Below, piece by piece: positions 1-10,199 of a stretch of DNA of 64,000 nt; position 1 is the stretch's first letter, and the number at the start of each line of letters is the position of its first letter. The position numbers and the translations under genes were made by a program. The stretch covers positions 1,674,001-1,738,000 of the forward strand of contig CM041298.1 in the NCBI GenBank assembly GCA_023052935.1. Reading direction: 5' to 3'. This DNA is from Piezodorus guildinii. Lineage: Eukaryota; Arthropoda; Insecta; Hemiptera; Pentatomidae. The notes under the pieces are model-generated. The model was not told the origin of the DNA and did not search any database. It was given only the letters and a program-made list of their open reading frames with translations.

Positions 1-1260
1 CTTACATATCTCTATAACTGTATCCTACGCACTACCTATTTTCCTCTTTTATGGAAACATTCAACTATCATCCTTTTCCTAAAACCAGGCAAACCTTCTA
101 ACAACACGTCATCTTACAGACCTATCAGCCTACTTCCGATCCTCTCAAAAATTTTCGAAAAGCTCCTACTAAAACGAATCTTAGCCAAATTTCAAAATTT
201 TCCTTCACATCAATTCGGATTTCGTCCTCAACATTCCACGGTTCAGCAAGGACTCCGAGTTGTGGACCACATTTCCTCTTCCCTTGAGTGCAAGGAGTAT
301 TGTTCGGGTGCCTTTCTGGACATATCTCAAGCTTTCGACCGGGTGTGGCACCCGGGATTGCTCTTTAAGCTCAAAACCCATTTACCCCAATCCTTATACC
401 TAGTCCTCCGATCCTATCTATCAAACCGCTCCTTCCGAGTTCGCTGTGGCTCAGAATTTTCCAAACATTATATTGTTGAGGCTGGTGTTCCTCAAGGCAG
501 CGTCTTGGGACCCGTCCTCTACATCCTCTACACCGCCGATATCCCTACCGATCCCGATACCTTTCTGGCAACATTTGCTGATGATACCGCCATTTTGTCA
601 TCCAATTCCGATCCTGAAGCAGCATCGCTTAATTTACGAAATCACCTTTCCCTTGTCGAAGACTGGTGTAACGCTTGGCGTATTAAGGTGAACGAAAACA
701 AGTGCTCACACGTCACATTCACTCTTCGACGCAAATCCTGTCCAACGGTTTATTTCAATTCCCTACCGCTTCCTTCCTCTGACACAGTCCGGTATCTTGG
801 CTTTTTACTAGACAAAAGACTGACGTGGAACCCACACACAAGACTTAAAAGAAAAGAACTTAACCGCAGATTCGGCCAGTTATACAGACTACTAAACAGA
901 AAATCTCATCTTACAGTTGACAACAAATTACTAATATACAAGACAGTACTGAAACCAATATGGACCTACGGACTTGAACTGTGGGGAGCAGCTAAACATT
1001 CTAACATCAAACGCATCCAATCCTTCCAATCCAAAGTTCTCCGAACAATAGTTAATGCTCCTTATTACGTTACTAACTCTGCCCTACACCACGACCTTAA
1101 AATTCCGTTTATTTTAGACCTGGTACCATCCAAATTTTCCAAATTTCATCAGAACCTTATTCATCATCCTAACCCTCTAGCACAATCCCTATCCAGCACC
1201 ACCCATCCCTACAATCCTCCTCGAAGATTGAAACGGCAGTGGCCGCGAGACGTATTGTAA
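1..1260 (+). CDS. J1a: Jockey-type retrotransposon ORF2, reverse transcriptase part (5' end outside window)
   Basis: Frame 1 is open from the first base to a TAA at 1258-1260 (420 codons), so the element enters from the left. It aligns without gaps to the reverse transcriptase half of the complete J1d element (57467-58726). Visible RT blocks: YRPISLLPILSKIFEKLL near the start, QFGFRPQHST, AFDRVWH, PQGSVLGP, the catalytic FADD at about 574-585, and the thumb ending in RRLKRQWPRD. The enzyme would copy the element RNA at a nicked target. There is no RNase H domain after the RT, as expected for the Jockey clade. Reading is intact in the visible part, so this copy may be young; whether the 5' part is complete cannot be seen. 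Confidence 0.9.
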   Translation, partial: LTYLYNCILRTTYFPLLWKHSTIILFLKPGKPSNNTSSYRPISLLPILSKIFEKLLLKRILAKFQNFPSHQFGFRPQHSTVQQGLRVVDHISSSLECKEYCSGAFLDISQAFDRVWHPGLLFKLKTHLPQSLYLVLRSYLSNRSFRVRCGSEFSKHYIVEAGVPQGSVLGPVLYILYTADIPTDPDTFLATFADDTAILSSNSDPEAASLNLRNHLSLVEDWCNAWRIKVNENKCSHVTFTLRRKSCPTVYFNSLPLPSSDTVRYLGFLLDKRLTWNPHTRLKRKELNRRFGQLYRLLNRKSHLTVDNKLLIYKTVLKPIWTYGLELWGAAKHSNIKRIQSFQSKVLRTIVNAPYYVTNSALHHDLKIPFILDLVPSKFSKFHQNLIHHPNPLAQSLSSTTHPYNPPRRLKRQWPRDVL

Positions 1261-1754
1261 ACGTTTAAATTGGAGTTCTGACACTGGTCAGATCCTCCAC
1301 TCATGTAATGTATGTTTGTGGCTATTGCGCCCTAGTTCGGTCTCCACTGATTCACACCAGTGACGCGGCTGAGGGCGAGGGTCTAGGATCTTTTGGATTC
1401 CGCTTTTTCCTCCACAAGTGGGGGGAAAAGCCCAGTCTGGGGTCCCTCTATAGCACTTGTATATTTTGTATATAGTTATGTTTGTTTGAATGATGTTTGT
1501 TTATTTGCAAACTTTTATTTATCTCAATTATAGGTTAATGTTTTGTTTTGTTTTGTTTTTATATTTATTATTATTTAATTCTATATATATCATTTATTTG
1601 TATTTATCTCAGTTATAGGTTGTTGTTTGTTTTCTTATTTTGTATATATATTATATTTTATTTATTTGACTTTATCATTGTATATATTGTGTGAATGGGT
1701 TCATATATCACTATTACTAATGTTCATATAGAAACAAATTGTAATATATCTCAA

Positions 1755-1783
<29 letters not shown>
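1261..1783 (+). mobile_element. J1a 3' untranslated region and poly(A) tail
   Basis: Follows the ORF2 stop and ends in a 28-base A run (1756-1783) after an AATAAA-type signal. It contains a strong hairpin around 1405-1437 (CCTCCAC paired with GTGGGGG, flanked by CTTTTT and AAAAAG), then long T/A-rich sequence. This 3'UTR type also occurs in truncated copies at 49226-49627 and 60197-60462, whereas J1d has a shorter version lacking the hairpin block. The tail runs directly into the middle of a HINE-A repeat, so J1a probably inserted into that repeat. Confidence 0.85.
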
Positions 1784-1787
<4 letters not shown>

Positions 1788-2227
1788 TAGATTCTATAAA
1801 AATAACCATATTATCTTGTTAACGCTGATATGCAACACCTTAATGTGTAAGTTGTGGGAATTTGAAAAACAACTAAAGAAGGAAACTGAAAAAAAAAAAA
1901 ATTTAAATGTAATTTTTTGTTTTTGAACATAATAACAGTAATATACATGTATGATATACCGTTGGAAAGTTAAAGGTTTCAGCAAAAATATTATCTCATA
2001 CACAAGCTTTTAAAAGTTAATAGAAAGTATTAAAAAGCCAATAAAACTAACTTTTAAATAATAATATAATAGATTTGTTAATAATAATTAATGTTTCTAT
2101 AGAAATCCCATTTAATTAATTGTTTAAAAATTTATTTTTATCTCTAAACGTATTATAAAATTTATCAATTGATATTAACAACGGAGGTAAGTGAAAGTCG
2201 TGTGTTGCCCGCACCATATTTTTTTTT
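1784..2227 (+). mobile_element. HINE-A repeat, copy 1 (5'-truncated)
   Basis: Matches the second half of the HINE-A consensus seen in copies such as 10677-11570 and 12187-13050: TTTGTAGATTCTATAAAAAT near the start, then AACAACTAAAG, the ACCGTTGGAAAG block, and the terminal GTAAGTGAAAGTCGTGTG followed by TTGCCCGCACCA. Its first half is missing because J1a poly(A) abuts it. No coding potential. Confidence 0.8.
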
Positions 2228-2875
2228 AATCAGTTTATGTTTGAAATCTTTACAATTTTATCACTTATTTCCTTCAAACGATTTCTTTACTTTTTTGAAC
2301 AGTTCTATATTTTAATGCTAAGATTCGCCGGAAATAATTTTACTAAAATCCGTGAGACGTGGGACCCTTTCCTCTTAACATTTAAGTAAATTTTTAAGGA
2401 ATTTTCTTGACTTACCTGCTCCAAAAGGATCACTGATTTCTTTTCCCACTCGACTGCCTTTAAATCGAGAGCACTTGTCACTTGAGTTGAGATATCGGAG
2501 AACAACGTCACCGGAATGAAAAATAATTGTTTTCATCTTAATCAATCATTATTAACGATTGGCAAAATGATTACATATATTATTGAAGTGCTAATATAAC
2601 CGTACGTTTCAGATTACTTCATTTATAGAAATCGAGAAGAATGTTTTATAAAGTTTTAATTTATTTATAATTAAAAAGGACAGTTTTAATCTCGAAAATA
2701 TAACGAAAGTGGTTCTTATATAAAAGATGACTGTATTATTTACGATATTTTTTCTCTTATGTAAGAGATATATCATTGAGTGTTTACGCTAATTTCGTAT
2801 GTTGTAGGTAATGTTGTCATGTTAATTTCGGAAAAAGGTACAATATCTATTAATTCAGCTAAAAATGGGTTAAAA
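2228..2875. other. Unassigned stretch; possible short exon on the minus strand
   Basis: No recognised repeat. A 68-codon minus-strand frame at 2305-2511 (GTG-initiated) runs into a perfect-looking splice donor: CTTTTGGAGCAG followed by GTAAGTCAAG on the minus strand (donor near 2417). A second frame over the same bases begins at ATG and reads through as well, so coding frame is unclear. I see no clear acceptor upstream. Treat as a weak exon candidate only. Confidence 0.3.
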
Positions 2876-3992
2876 AAAAACTGGTGCGGGCAACACACGA
2901 CTTTCACTTACCTCCATTTTTAAAATAAATTAAAGAATTTTCAAATACAGTTAGATATAAAAATAAGTGAAATCATTAAAGAATTAATTAAATGGAATTT
3001 CTATAAAAAAATGTTTTTTATTAAAAAATAGATTACCTTATTATCTAAAATAATCACTTGTATCAATTGATTGTGTATGAGATAATATTTTTTCTAAAAT
3101 CTCAAGCTTTCCAACGGTTTGTTTGTTTATTTAACGTCACTTTATGCTACTATGGCTAATCGGACGATGCTACAGTGGAAGTCCTAAATTTTGCCTATCC
3201 AGGTTTTATTAGGATAGGGATCTTTAACGAGTACCTGACATCGCACAGGCTCGGGACCACCTTTTAACGTCCCATCCGAAGGACGGCGTAACTAAAGATT
3301 TTTTACTCCCATTAAAAAATCCTAGGACCACCTGCGGGTTTGAACCCGTGACCTTTTGCATAGGAGGCTGTTACGCTAACCACCCAGCTACAAGTGATCC
3401 TACTTTCCAACGGTATATCATACATGTATATTACTGTTATGTTCAAAAACAAAGTTAGTTGGGTATCGAATTTATTCAATTTATATATTTACCTGTTTTT
3501 CATCAGCGTTAACAAGATAATCTAGTTATTATTATTGAATCTACAAAATTAATGGTACTTTAGGGAAAGAAAATTTAAAATATCGGCATTAAAGCCCTGT
3601 CAAACCATTTTTATCCAAATAAAACCTACATGATATTAAAGCCCATTAAATTTTACATCGATATAGCGTGTTTAATCAAAATCGTCGGAACCGTTTTCGA
3701 TAAAATCGAAAAAAGATGCAGAATGCAGGGTATAAAGTGCCTCTTCTGATAAGCTCATTTTGATGAAAAAAGTTTCGTTTAGGGCGTATAGTTGTCTTAA
3801 ATATGAAATTTCAGTTTGATAGGACTTACCGTTTCCGCCTGGGAGTTACCACTCACGGACACACAGACCTTTTTGCGGGACTTGGTTATTTGGATTCAGG
3901 GAACCCTGAAACGTGTATTTCCGTTCAAAGCTGGAATTCTAAAATTTTGACGATCGCAATACTTCCCCTTACTATATATAGTAAGTGAAAGT
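2876..3992 (-). mobile_element. HINE-A repeat, copy 2, interrupted by a SINE
   Basis: Begins with the family end CTGGTGCGGGCAACACACG and finishes with the hairpin CTTACTATATATAGTAAG then TGAAAGT. Interrupted at 3118-3402 by SINE-B copy 1; removing the SINE and one 11-bp duplication restores the usual CTTTCCAACGGTATATCATA. The end at 3992 fuses directly into another partial copy. A short ORF at 3803-3988 is a shadow of the repeat. Confidence 0.85.
3118..3402 (-). mobile_element. SINE-B copy 1 (tRNA-derived SINE, complete)
   Basis: Read on the minus strand, the head carries a tRNA-like A box (GCTGGGTGGTTAGCG) and a B box (GGGTTCAAACCC), followed by a unique body (CCTAGGATTTTTTAATGGG, then CGAGCCTGTGCGATGTCAGG) and a tail ending GACGTTAAATAAACAAAC. 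Flanked by the 11-bp target duplication CTTTCCAACGG (3107-3117 and 3403-3413). Pol III transcription from the internal boxes and mobilisation by a LINE are expected from SINE biology. This is the best-preserved copy in the window. Confidence 0.9.
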
Positions 3993-4420
3993 AAAAATAC
4001 GTGAAACTGTTAACGAATTAATTAAATTAAATTTCTATAGAAACATGTGTTTTATTAAAAAATCTATTATATTATTATCTAAAACAATCCCTTACTTTTA
4101 TCGGCTTTTTATCACTCTCTATTACCTTTTACAAGCTCTTGTGTATTAGACAAAAACGAAAAATCGCATTAAAAAAATATTTGTTTAGTTTTCTCCTTTA
4201 GTTGCTTTTAAAATTTGCTCAACTTGCATATTTAGCTGTTATTTATCAATTCTAACTAGATAATACGGTTATTTTTATAAAATATACAAAATTAAAGGTA
4301 CTTTAGAAGGATAAAATTTAAAACATTGGCATTTAAGCCCTGTCAGACTATTTTTATCAGAATAAAACCTACATGATATTAAAGCCCATTAAATTTTACA
4401 TTTATATCGTGTTATTGAAC
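3993..4420 (-). mobile_element. HINE-A repeat, copy 3 (partial)
   Basis: Starts inside the family consensus at AAAAATACGTGAAAC immediately after the end of copy 2 and stops near TTTACATTTATATCG. Both flanking parts share AAAAATACGTGAAAC, so the head-to-tail joint could have formed at microhomology. Confidence 0.75.
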
Positions 4421-4478
4421 AACTTATTTTCATGTTAAATCGTTAATTTATCACTATTTTATTCAATAGATGTATTTT

Positions 4479-5214
4479 ACTTTGACTTACCTATATATGA
4501 AATAAATAGTAAGAGAAAGTATTGCGATCGTGAACATTTTCGAATTCCAGTTTTCAACAGAAATACACATTTTAGGGTCCCCTGAGTTCAAATAACCAAG
4601 TCCCGCAAAAAGGTCTGTATGTGTGTGGTAACGAAAAGTCCTATGAAACTGAAATATTCATTCTGAAATGGGCTTTAATATGATGTAGGTTTCATTCCGA
4701 TTGAAATAGTCTGACAGGGCTCAAATACCGATATTTTAAATTTTCTTTCTCTAAAGTACCTTTAATTTTGTAGATACTAAAAAAATAACTATATAATCTT
4801 GTTATCAACGATAAAAAACAGGTAAATATATAAGTTGAACGAATTCGATATCCAATTAAAGGAAAAAGCTGATAAACAAACCATTATTTAATGCATTTTT
4901 TTTGTTTTTGAACCTAAGAACAGTAATATACATGTAAAATATATCGTTGGAAAGCTCAAGATTTTAGAACAAATATTAATTTATACAGAAAATTGTAAAA
5001 GTTAATAAAGTGTGATAAAACGCCGAAAAAAACTAACTGATTGTTTTAGATAATAATATAATAGATTTTTATTTATACACATGATTCTGTAGAAATTTAA
5101 TTTAATTAATTCTTTAAAAATTTATTTTTATCTCTAAATGTATTAAAAAATTCTTAAATTGAAATTAATAACGGAGGTAAGTGAAAGTCGTGTGTTGGGC
5201 GCACCAGATTTTTT
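4479..5214 (+). mobile_element. HINE-A repeat, copy 4 (internal deletion)
   Basis: Opens with the longer hairpin variant (ACTTTGACTTACCTATATATG with ATAGTAAGAGAAAGT), then TATTGCGATCGTGAA. A segment between AACTGAAATATTCA and ATGGGCTTTAATATG is deleted relative to full copies. Ends ACGGAGGTAAGTGAAAGTCG then GCACCAGATTTTT. Confidence 0.8.
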
Positions 5215-5717
5215 ATGGAATGTCGAAGTGAGCTGTTTAACTCAAGTGTAATATTTGGATTGTGATAAGAGAAAAATTAAAATATTGTTGAAAATGAATA
5301 TTACTTTTTTTTTTTTTTATTTTAATTTTTTCTATTGATAATACAATTCTTGCACTGGAAATATATTCCCTGATTTCTATAATAGGTGACATCATTCATG
5401 ATATCGCTAAATAATAATGATGGTGACTAACTGTGTAAGGAGGAAGGTGATTGGTGGATGAGATGGCTACCTGGAATCCAGTTAGCCAATAGGATTAGAG
5501 ACCCTAGCCGTGTTCTACTTGAGCCTAACCTAACATCTAATCTAGCACTACACCTTAAGCTTTGGATTAGGCCTTCTACATCGCACGAATTTAGTTTTAC
5601 TTCTTTAAAATGTATAATTTAGAAAAGTTGCATATGTTTATACTTAGGGAATCCCGATTTTCAACGGAAGTCCAAATGACCGAGCCCCCAAAAATAATTG
5701 TTGCCAGTTAATCTCAA
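5215..5717. other. Unassigned stretch
   Basis: No ORF of note. Holds a T run (about 5306-5319), GCCTAACCTAAC (two units only of the insect telomere-type motif, not an array) and otherwise ordinary AT-rich sequence. Confidence 0.4.
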
Positions 5718-6009
5718 GAGAGGGAGCGGCGTAGAGCGCTAGTCTACTGTGCTCCGGGTCCTGGGTTCGAATCCCGGCTGTGGCGGAACATTATTTATAC
5801 TGTTATTTCGACCGGGGGACGATCCTAGGGTATGGAGACCCTCCTGGGGCACACCCAGTCTCTATAAAATGGTACCCAAAATGGGGAAAAAACCTGGCGG
5901 CTGAGCGTGATCTTGGCTGAATCACGTCATTGCACGGCCCTTGGCCTAGAAACAGTACGAAACTCTACATTTACTAAGCTCAAAACTCTTCATGGGTGGT
6001 ACTGGTAGT
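5718..6009 (+). mobile_element. SINE-C copy 1 (tRNA-derived SINE)
   Basis: Head with GTAGAGCGCTAGTCTACTG (A box region) and GGGTTCGAATCCCGGC (B box), then the family body: ACCCTCCTGGGGCACACCCAG, CCTGGCGGCTGAGCG, TTGGCCTAGAAACAG, CTTCATGGGTGG. Same order in copies at 21564, 24880 and 30611. A 26-base T run follows at 6011-6036. It is a SINE and not a tRNA gene, because no acceptor stem closes after the B box. Confidence 0.85.
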
Positions 6010-6044
6010 CTTTTTTTTTTTTTTTTTTTTTTTTTTCAGTAAAT

Positions 6045-6133
6045 ACTTCGAACAAAATTATCTTGTTTTCATATCGTATTTTTAATAAAAATCCTTTACC
6101 TTGAAAACGGACATTTCATGTGACACAACCCAA
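6045..6133 (+). mobile_element. MAR1 mariner, 3' end fragment
   Basis: Matches the last about 90 bases of the complete MAR1d copy (42988-43077), ending in the inverted repeat ACATTTCATGTGACACAACC then CAA and a TA dinucleotide (6134-6135). No transposase sequence is left. The 5' side abuts a T run. Confidence 0.8.
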
Positions 6134-6136
6134 TAT

Positions 6137-6943
6137 TTTAATTTTTTTCTTTAGAAAAGGCATGAAGCAGTAAATAGGGTATTAGCTTGTGTGATGGGGC
6201 TAGATTTTTAAACTAAAAAGTATAGTCGTTATTTATGCCAGATGGGTGTTAATGATCTTTTGAAATTGAACTCCTGAGCTGTAGATTAAAAAAAAAGGAA
6301 ATGATCGGGAATTGAAGTGTTACATAATGTACTCGTGATGGACAGCAAGAGATGCCAAAAGCCAGAAAAACGGTTGGCGGATAAGGCCCAATCAGAATCT
6401 AGAATTGAGTTGCCTTAATTACAGACGAGCTGGCTGATTGGTTGCGGTGTGGTGTGGCCGGCTGCCATGGCAACAATTAGCGAAATTTATGAGAGGTCCA
6501 ATGCCATTGGTGCAATGACAAGGCCGGCTCAGCCAATGGCAGCTCTAGTTTTTAATAGTGTCTTATTGGCAACTTCTTATTTATTCACAGGTAGCGAGTA
6601 ATATACAGTAATGTCTTCTATTTTAACGTTTAATCTTCTCGCAAGAAATTTAATAGATTTTTGTTTAACGAAAAATCTACTTCACACATTACACAACATT
6701 TACTTACCGCCATTATGTTAAGATAAAATTATGTCGAAGATTAGTGGGAATGCGAACACTGAATGATCTTGTAATTTTAAGAGTATACATTATTAAGCTA
6801 TCAGTGATTTTCCTTTTTGGGAATTTCTTTTAAAAGATTTATGTGTGAGAAAGAATTATATAAATTCATAAATGTGAAATATACTTTTTAAATGAAAAGA
6901 AATTCGAATTCCGAATCCTTTTGACACTCAATTTAGATACCTT
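6137..6943. promoter_or_regulatory. Unassigned stretch with a cluster of CCAAT boxes (6380-6565)
   Basis: Unlike its surroundings, 6350-6565 is less AT-rich and carries repeated CCAAT/ATTGG motifs on both strands: CCCAATCAG, CTGATTGG, TCCAATGCCATTGG, CAGCCAATGG and TTATTGG. No repeat family or ORF explains it. A promoter or enhancer role is inference only. Confidence 0.3.
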
Positions 6944-7760
6944 AAAAATCTGGTGCGGGCAACACACGACTTTCACTGACCTCCTTTTTCAGAAACAATC
7001 CAAGAATTTTCAAATACGGGTAGAGATAACAATGAGTGAAACCATTAAAGAATTGATTAAATTGAATTTCTATCGATACATGTGTTTTATTAAAAAATCT
7101 GTTTTATTATAATCTAAGTTAGTTTTATCGGCTTTTAATCACTCTTTATTAATTTTTGCAAGCTTGTGTATAATGTAATATTTTTTTCTAAAATCTTTAG
7201 CTTTCCAACGGTATATTATACATCTATATTACTGTTCTTATTTTCAAAAACAAAAAATATTGTTAAAAAAATATGTTTTCAGTTTTCTCCTTTAGTTGTT
7301 TATCAAATTCGCTCAGCTTGCATATTTAGCTGGTAATTACCAATGCTAACAAGATATTATAGTTATTTTTATAGAATATACAGAATTAAAGTTACTTTAG
7401 AGGAAGGAAATTTAATATATCGGCATTTAAGCCCAGTCAGACTATTTCAATCAGAATGAAACCTACGTGATATTAAAGCCCATTAAATTTTACATCGATA
7501 TAGAGCGTTTAATCAAAATCGTTAGAGCCGTTTTTGAGAAAATCGTAAAAAAGTGCTAAATGCACGGGTTAAAGTAAGACTTTCGGTCAGCCGATTTTAG
7601 TGAAAAAGTTTCTGTAACATCTCGGGCGTATAGTAGTCTTAAATATGAAATTTCAGATCCGTACGACTTTTCGTTTTTATGCTAGATTTACCACACACAA
7701 ACAGACCTTTTTTGCGGGACTTGGTTATTTGGATTCAGGGGACCCTTAAACGTGTATTTC
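6944..7760 (-). mobile_element. HINE-A repeat, copy 5 (3'-truncated)
   Basis: Starts AAAATCTGGTGCGGGCAAC and proceeds through the standard blocks to GACTTGGTTATTTGGATTC and CGTGTATTTC, where it breaks off before the terminal hairpin. It meets a Penelope-type fragment at 7761. Confidence 0.85.
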
Positions 7761-8050
7761 AATGACATTACATACAATATTGTATAACCTATTGAGCTAG
7801 AGAACGTCGGTATTAAAATATAACAGAAGAACTATATATGTAAAAATAAATTAATTAAAATACAATGACTATAGTATAATAATGAAAGTGTTATACAGAC
7901 AAAAATGTTTACTAAACAAAATTTACACAGATATGAATAATTTACATGACATATGAAACATAAAAATATGAAGTTTAAAAAATGATGTTATTTAATGACT
8001 GCCACCCGAACTAATTCCTTTCAGTAATTCTCAACGGTCAACTAATTACA
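7761..8050. mobile_element. Penelope-like terminal fragment, internally inverted
   Basis: The first part (TATTGAGCTAGAGAACGTC onward) matches the left arm of the 60.7-61.1 kb structure. The end (AATGACTGCCACCCGAACTA then ATTCC and CTCAACGGTCAACTAATTA) matches the opposite strand of the same family, as at 39750-39785 and 62125-62160. So two oppositely oriented pieces are fused here. The hammerhead core is not preserved in this copy. Confidence 0.55.
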
Positions 8051-8139
8051 TTCACAATGTTTGTGAAGTAATTCGTTGGTTACATAAAACGGTGCATTCG
8101 GATGCATTGCACTTATTAGATGTTTCTTTTAAATTTTTT

Positions 8140-8262
8140 CTTTCACTTACTATATATAGTAAGGGAAAGTATTGCGATCGTGAAAATTTTCGAATTCTAA
8201 TTTTCAACGGAAATACACATTTTATGGTCCCCTGAGTCCAAATAACCAAGTCTGGCAAAAAG

Positions 8263-8298
<36 letters not shown>

Positions 8299-9018
8299 TA
8301 ACTCCCGGGCGGAAACGTTAAGTCCTATGAATCTAAAATTTCATATCTCAAACTAATATACGCCCGAGACGTTACAAAACCTTTTTCATCAAAATGAGCT
8401 TACCAGAAGAGCCACTTTATACCATGCATTTTGCACCTTTTTTCGATTTTCTTGAAAACGGTTCCGTTGATTTAACTCGATATATCCATGTTAAATTTAA
8501 TGAGCTTTAATATCATGTAGGTTTCATTCTGATTAAAATGGTCTGAAAGAACTTAAATGCCGATATTTTAAATTTTCTTTCTCTAAAGTACCTTGAATTC
8601 TGTATATTCTATAAAAATAACTATAATATTTTGTTATCATTGATAATTACCAGCTAAATATGCAAGCTGAGCGAATTTGATAAACAACTAAAGGAGAAAA
8701 CTGAAAACATATTTTTTTAACAATATTTTTTGTTTTTAAAATATTATATACCGTTGGAAAGCTAAAGATTTTAGAAAAAATATTAGATTATATACAAACT
8801 TGCTAAAATTAATAAAGAGTGATTAAAAGCCGATAAAACTAACTTAGATGATATTATAATAGATTTTTTAATAAAACTCATATTTCGATAGAAATTCAAT
8901 TTAATTAATTCTTTAATGGTTTCACTCATTTTTATCTCTAACCGTATTTGAAAATTCTTTCATTGTTTCTAAAAAACGGAGGTAAGTGAAAGTCGTGTGT
9001 TGCCCGCACCAGATTTTT
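8140..9018 (+). mobile_element. HINE-A repeat, copy 6 (near complete)
   Basis: TTTCACTTACTATATATAGT hairpin, TTGCGATCGTGAAAATTTTC, a TG microsatellite (8265-8297), GTAACTCCCGGGCGGAAACG, then all later blocks to TTGCCCGCACCAGATTTTT. Copies 5 and 6 lie in opposite orientation around a Penelope-type fragment. Confidence 0.9.
8265..8297. repeat. (TG)n microsatellite inside HINE-A copy 6
   Basis: Uninterrupted TG run after AAAAGGTC. The same place in the consensus holds TG runs in copies 9 and 13, and short CA or GT remnants in others, so it is an intrinsic feature of the family. Confidence 0.95.
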
Positions 9019-9245
9019 ATATTTTAGGTTTAAAACATCACTCCTGATTTTAATTAGCCATCTAATCATCTCCAGAGAACATTAGTCAGTAATGTAATTT
9101 ACTGTGGCTAGATGTGGATAAAAGGGAGAAGATTTGGAATTTCTAACTTTAATAATACATTGAGTATAAATAATATTGAGCATACATTCAAAATTTTTGA
9201 GCGTGAAAACGATAAATAAACTCTAAGATTGATTCATTTTCACAT

Positions 9246-9334
9246 TAGTTAGAGAGCATAACTTCAAACAAATTGGCCTCCAAAGGATTTTCGATTTCAA
9301 ATTCCTCTTCCCTTCGTATGATTCTGCTTATTGT
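9246..9334. repeat. Left copy of a 90-bp direct repeat flanking a mariner fragment
   Basis: TTAGTTAGAGAGCATAACTT then CCAAAGGATTTTCGATTTCA and TTCGTATGATTCTGCTTATT. A diverged second copy lies at 9840-9931. On the minus strand both copies read open and stop at the same TAA (GAAATCGAAAATCCTTTGGA region), hinting at decayed coding DNA. Confidence 0.75.
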
Positions 9335-9344
9335 GCCTTTTTCA

Positions 9345-9838
9345 TTCACTTTTTACTTGATCATCATTTTCAAAAAGTTTTTCTTTGGCGAAGTTGTCTG
9401 AATTCCTGAACAGGTGGTAATCTGTTGGAGACAAGTCGGGAGAATATGGTTGGTGCGGAAGAACTTCGTAGCCCAGTTCTTTCAATTTTTGCACGGTATG
9501 TTTTGAAACATGGGGTCTTGCTGCCGCTCAGTGAGATCATGAGGTACCCATGTATCGAGATTTTTTACTTTCCCAAGTGTAAATGTCTGAAAACGGTATA
9601 TGCACTTGCATTTAGTTGTGCTGAGAGTCCTTTAACTGTTTAGTAGGGGTATCCTTCTACTGTATGTTTGAGGGCATCGTTGTCTATTACGGACGTAGGT
9701 CTTCCTCGATATCCCCAGCTTAAAACTTAGCGAACCAACGGCGAATGGTTCGTTCATTAATACTTCCTTCCCCAAACGCCTTGCAAATATTTCTAGCGGG
9801 CTCAGCCGCTGAATGGCAGAGTTTAAACTCGTACAAAC
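9345..9838 (-). pseudogene. MAR1 mariner transposase fragment, copy b
   Basis: Minus strand. The piece runs from the N-terminal helix-turn-helix region (TTTGCAAGGCGTTTGGGG, and ATTCGCCGTTGGTTCGC for IRRWFA) through the segment before DLTER, across the family deletion junction (GAGCGGCAGCAAGACCCC), to the third-aspartate region (YSPDL...DYH). Frameshifts and missing ends make it inactive. TIRs are absent on both sides; 90-bp direct repeats flank it. Confidence 0.8.
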
Positions 9839-9839
9839 T

Positions 9840-9931
9840 TTAGTTAGAGAGCATAACTTTAACCCACTTGGTCTCCAAAGGATTTTCGATTTCAAATTTC
9901 TCTTTCCTTCGTATGATACCGCTTATAGTGC
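9840..9931. repeat. Right copy of the 90-bp direct repeat
   Basis: Matches 9246-9334 with scattered substitutions. Beyond it on the minus strand an ATG at 9982-9980 opens a 19-residue hydrophobic stretch (MRSSLAYYVSGVVFSLVAL) that stops at 9923. The extended reading frame of the repeat itself is one frame away. I do not recognise the protein. Confidence 0.6.
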
Positions 9932-10199
9932 CACTAGCGAGAATACAACACCACTGACGTAGTACGCAAGACTGGACCTCATCCTAGGACTTAGCGACCG
10001 ATAATACACACCACAAACTTAACAACCAAACTCAGCTTTGCTTTGTGACTTGACAAAGTTGATGTTGGTACATATAATTAATTACACAGGAAGCTTTGTT
10101 AGTGCTTAGCGGCTTGATGGCAAAGTTCTATTTGAGTACAAAATGTAATTTTAGTCGAAATATCTGAAGGATATTAATTTTATGTTATTTAAAGTAATA
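9932..10199. other. Unassigned stretch
   Basis: Short hydrophobic minus-strand frame near 9982-9923 as noted; otherwise AT-rich sequence with no recognised repeat. Confidence 0.35.

Noticed and set aside
5512..5530. Telomeric TTAGG-type array
   Set aside because: Only two CCTAA units.
5735..5790. tRNA gene
   Set aside because: Good A and B boxes, but no closing acceptor stem; the body after the B box is the shared SINE-C sequence. Same reasoning for 30630-30680 and 35920-35978.
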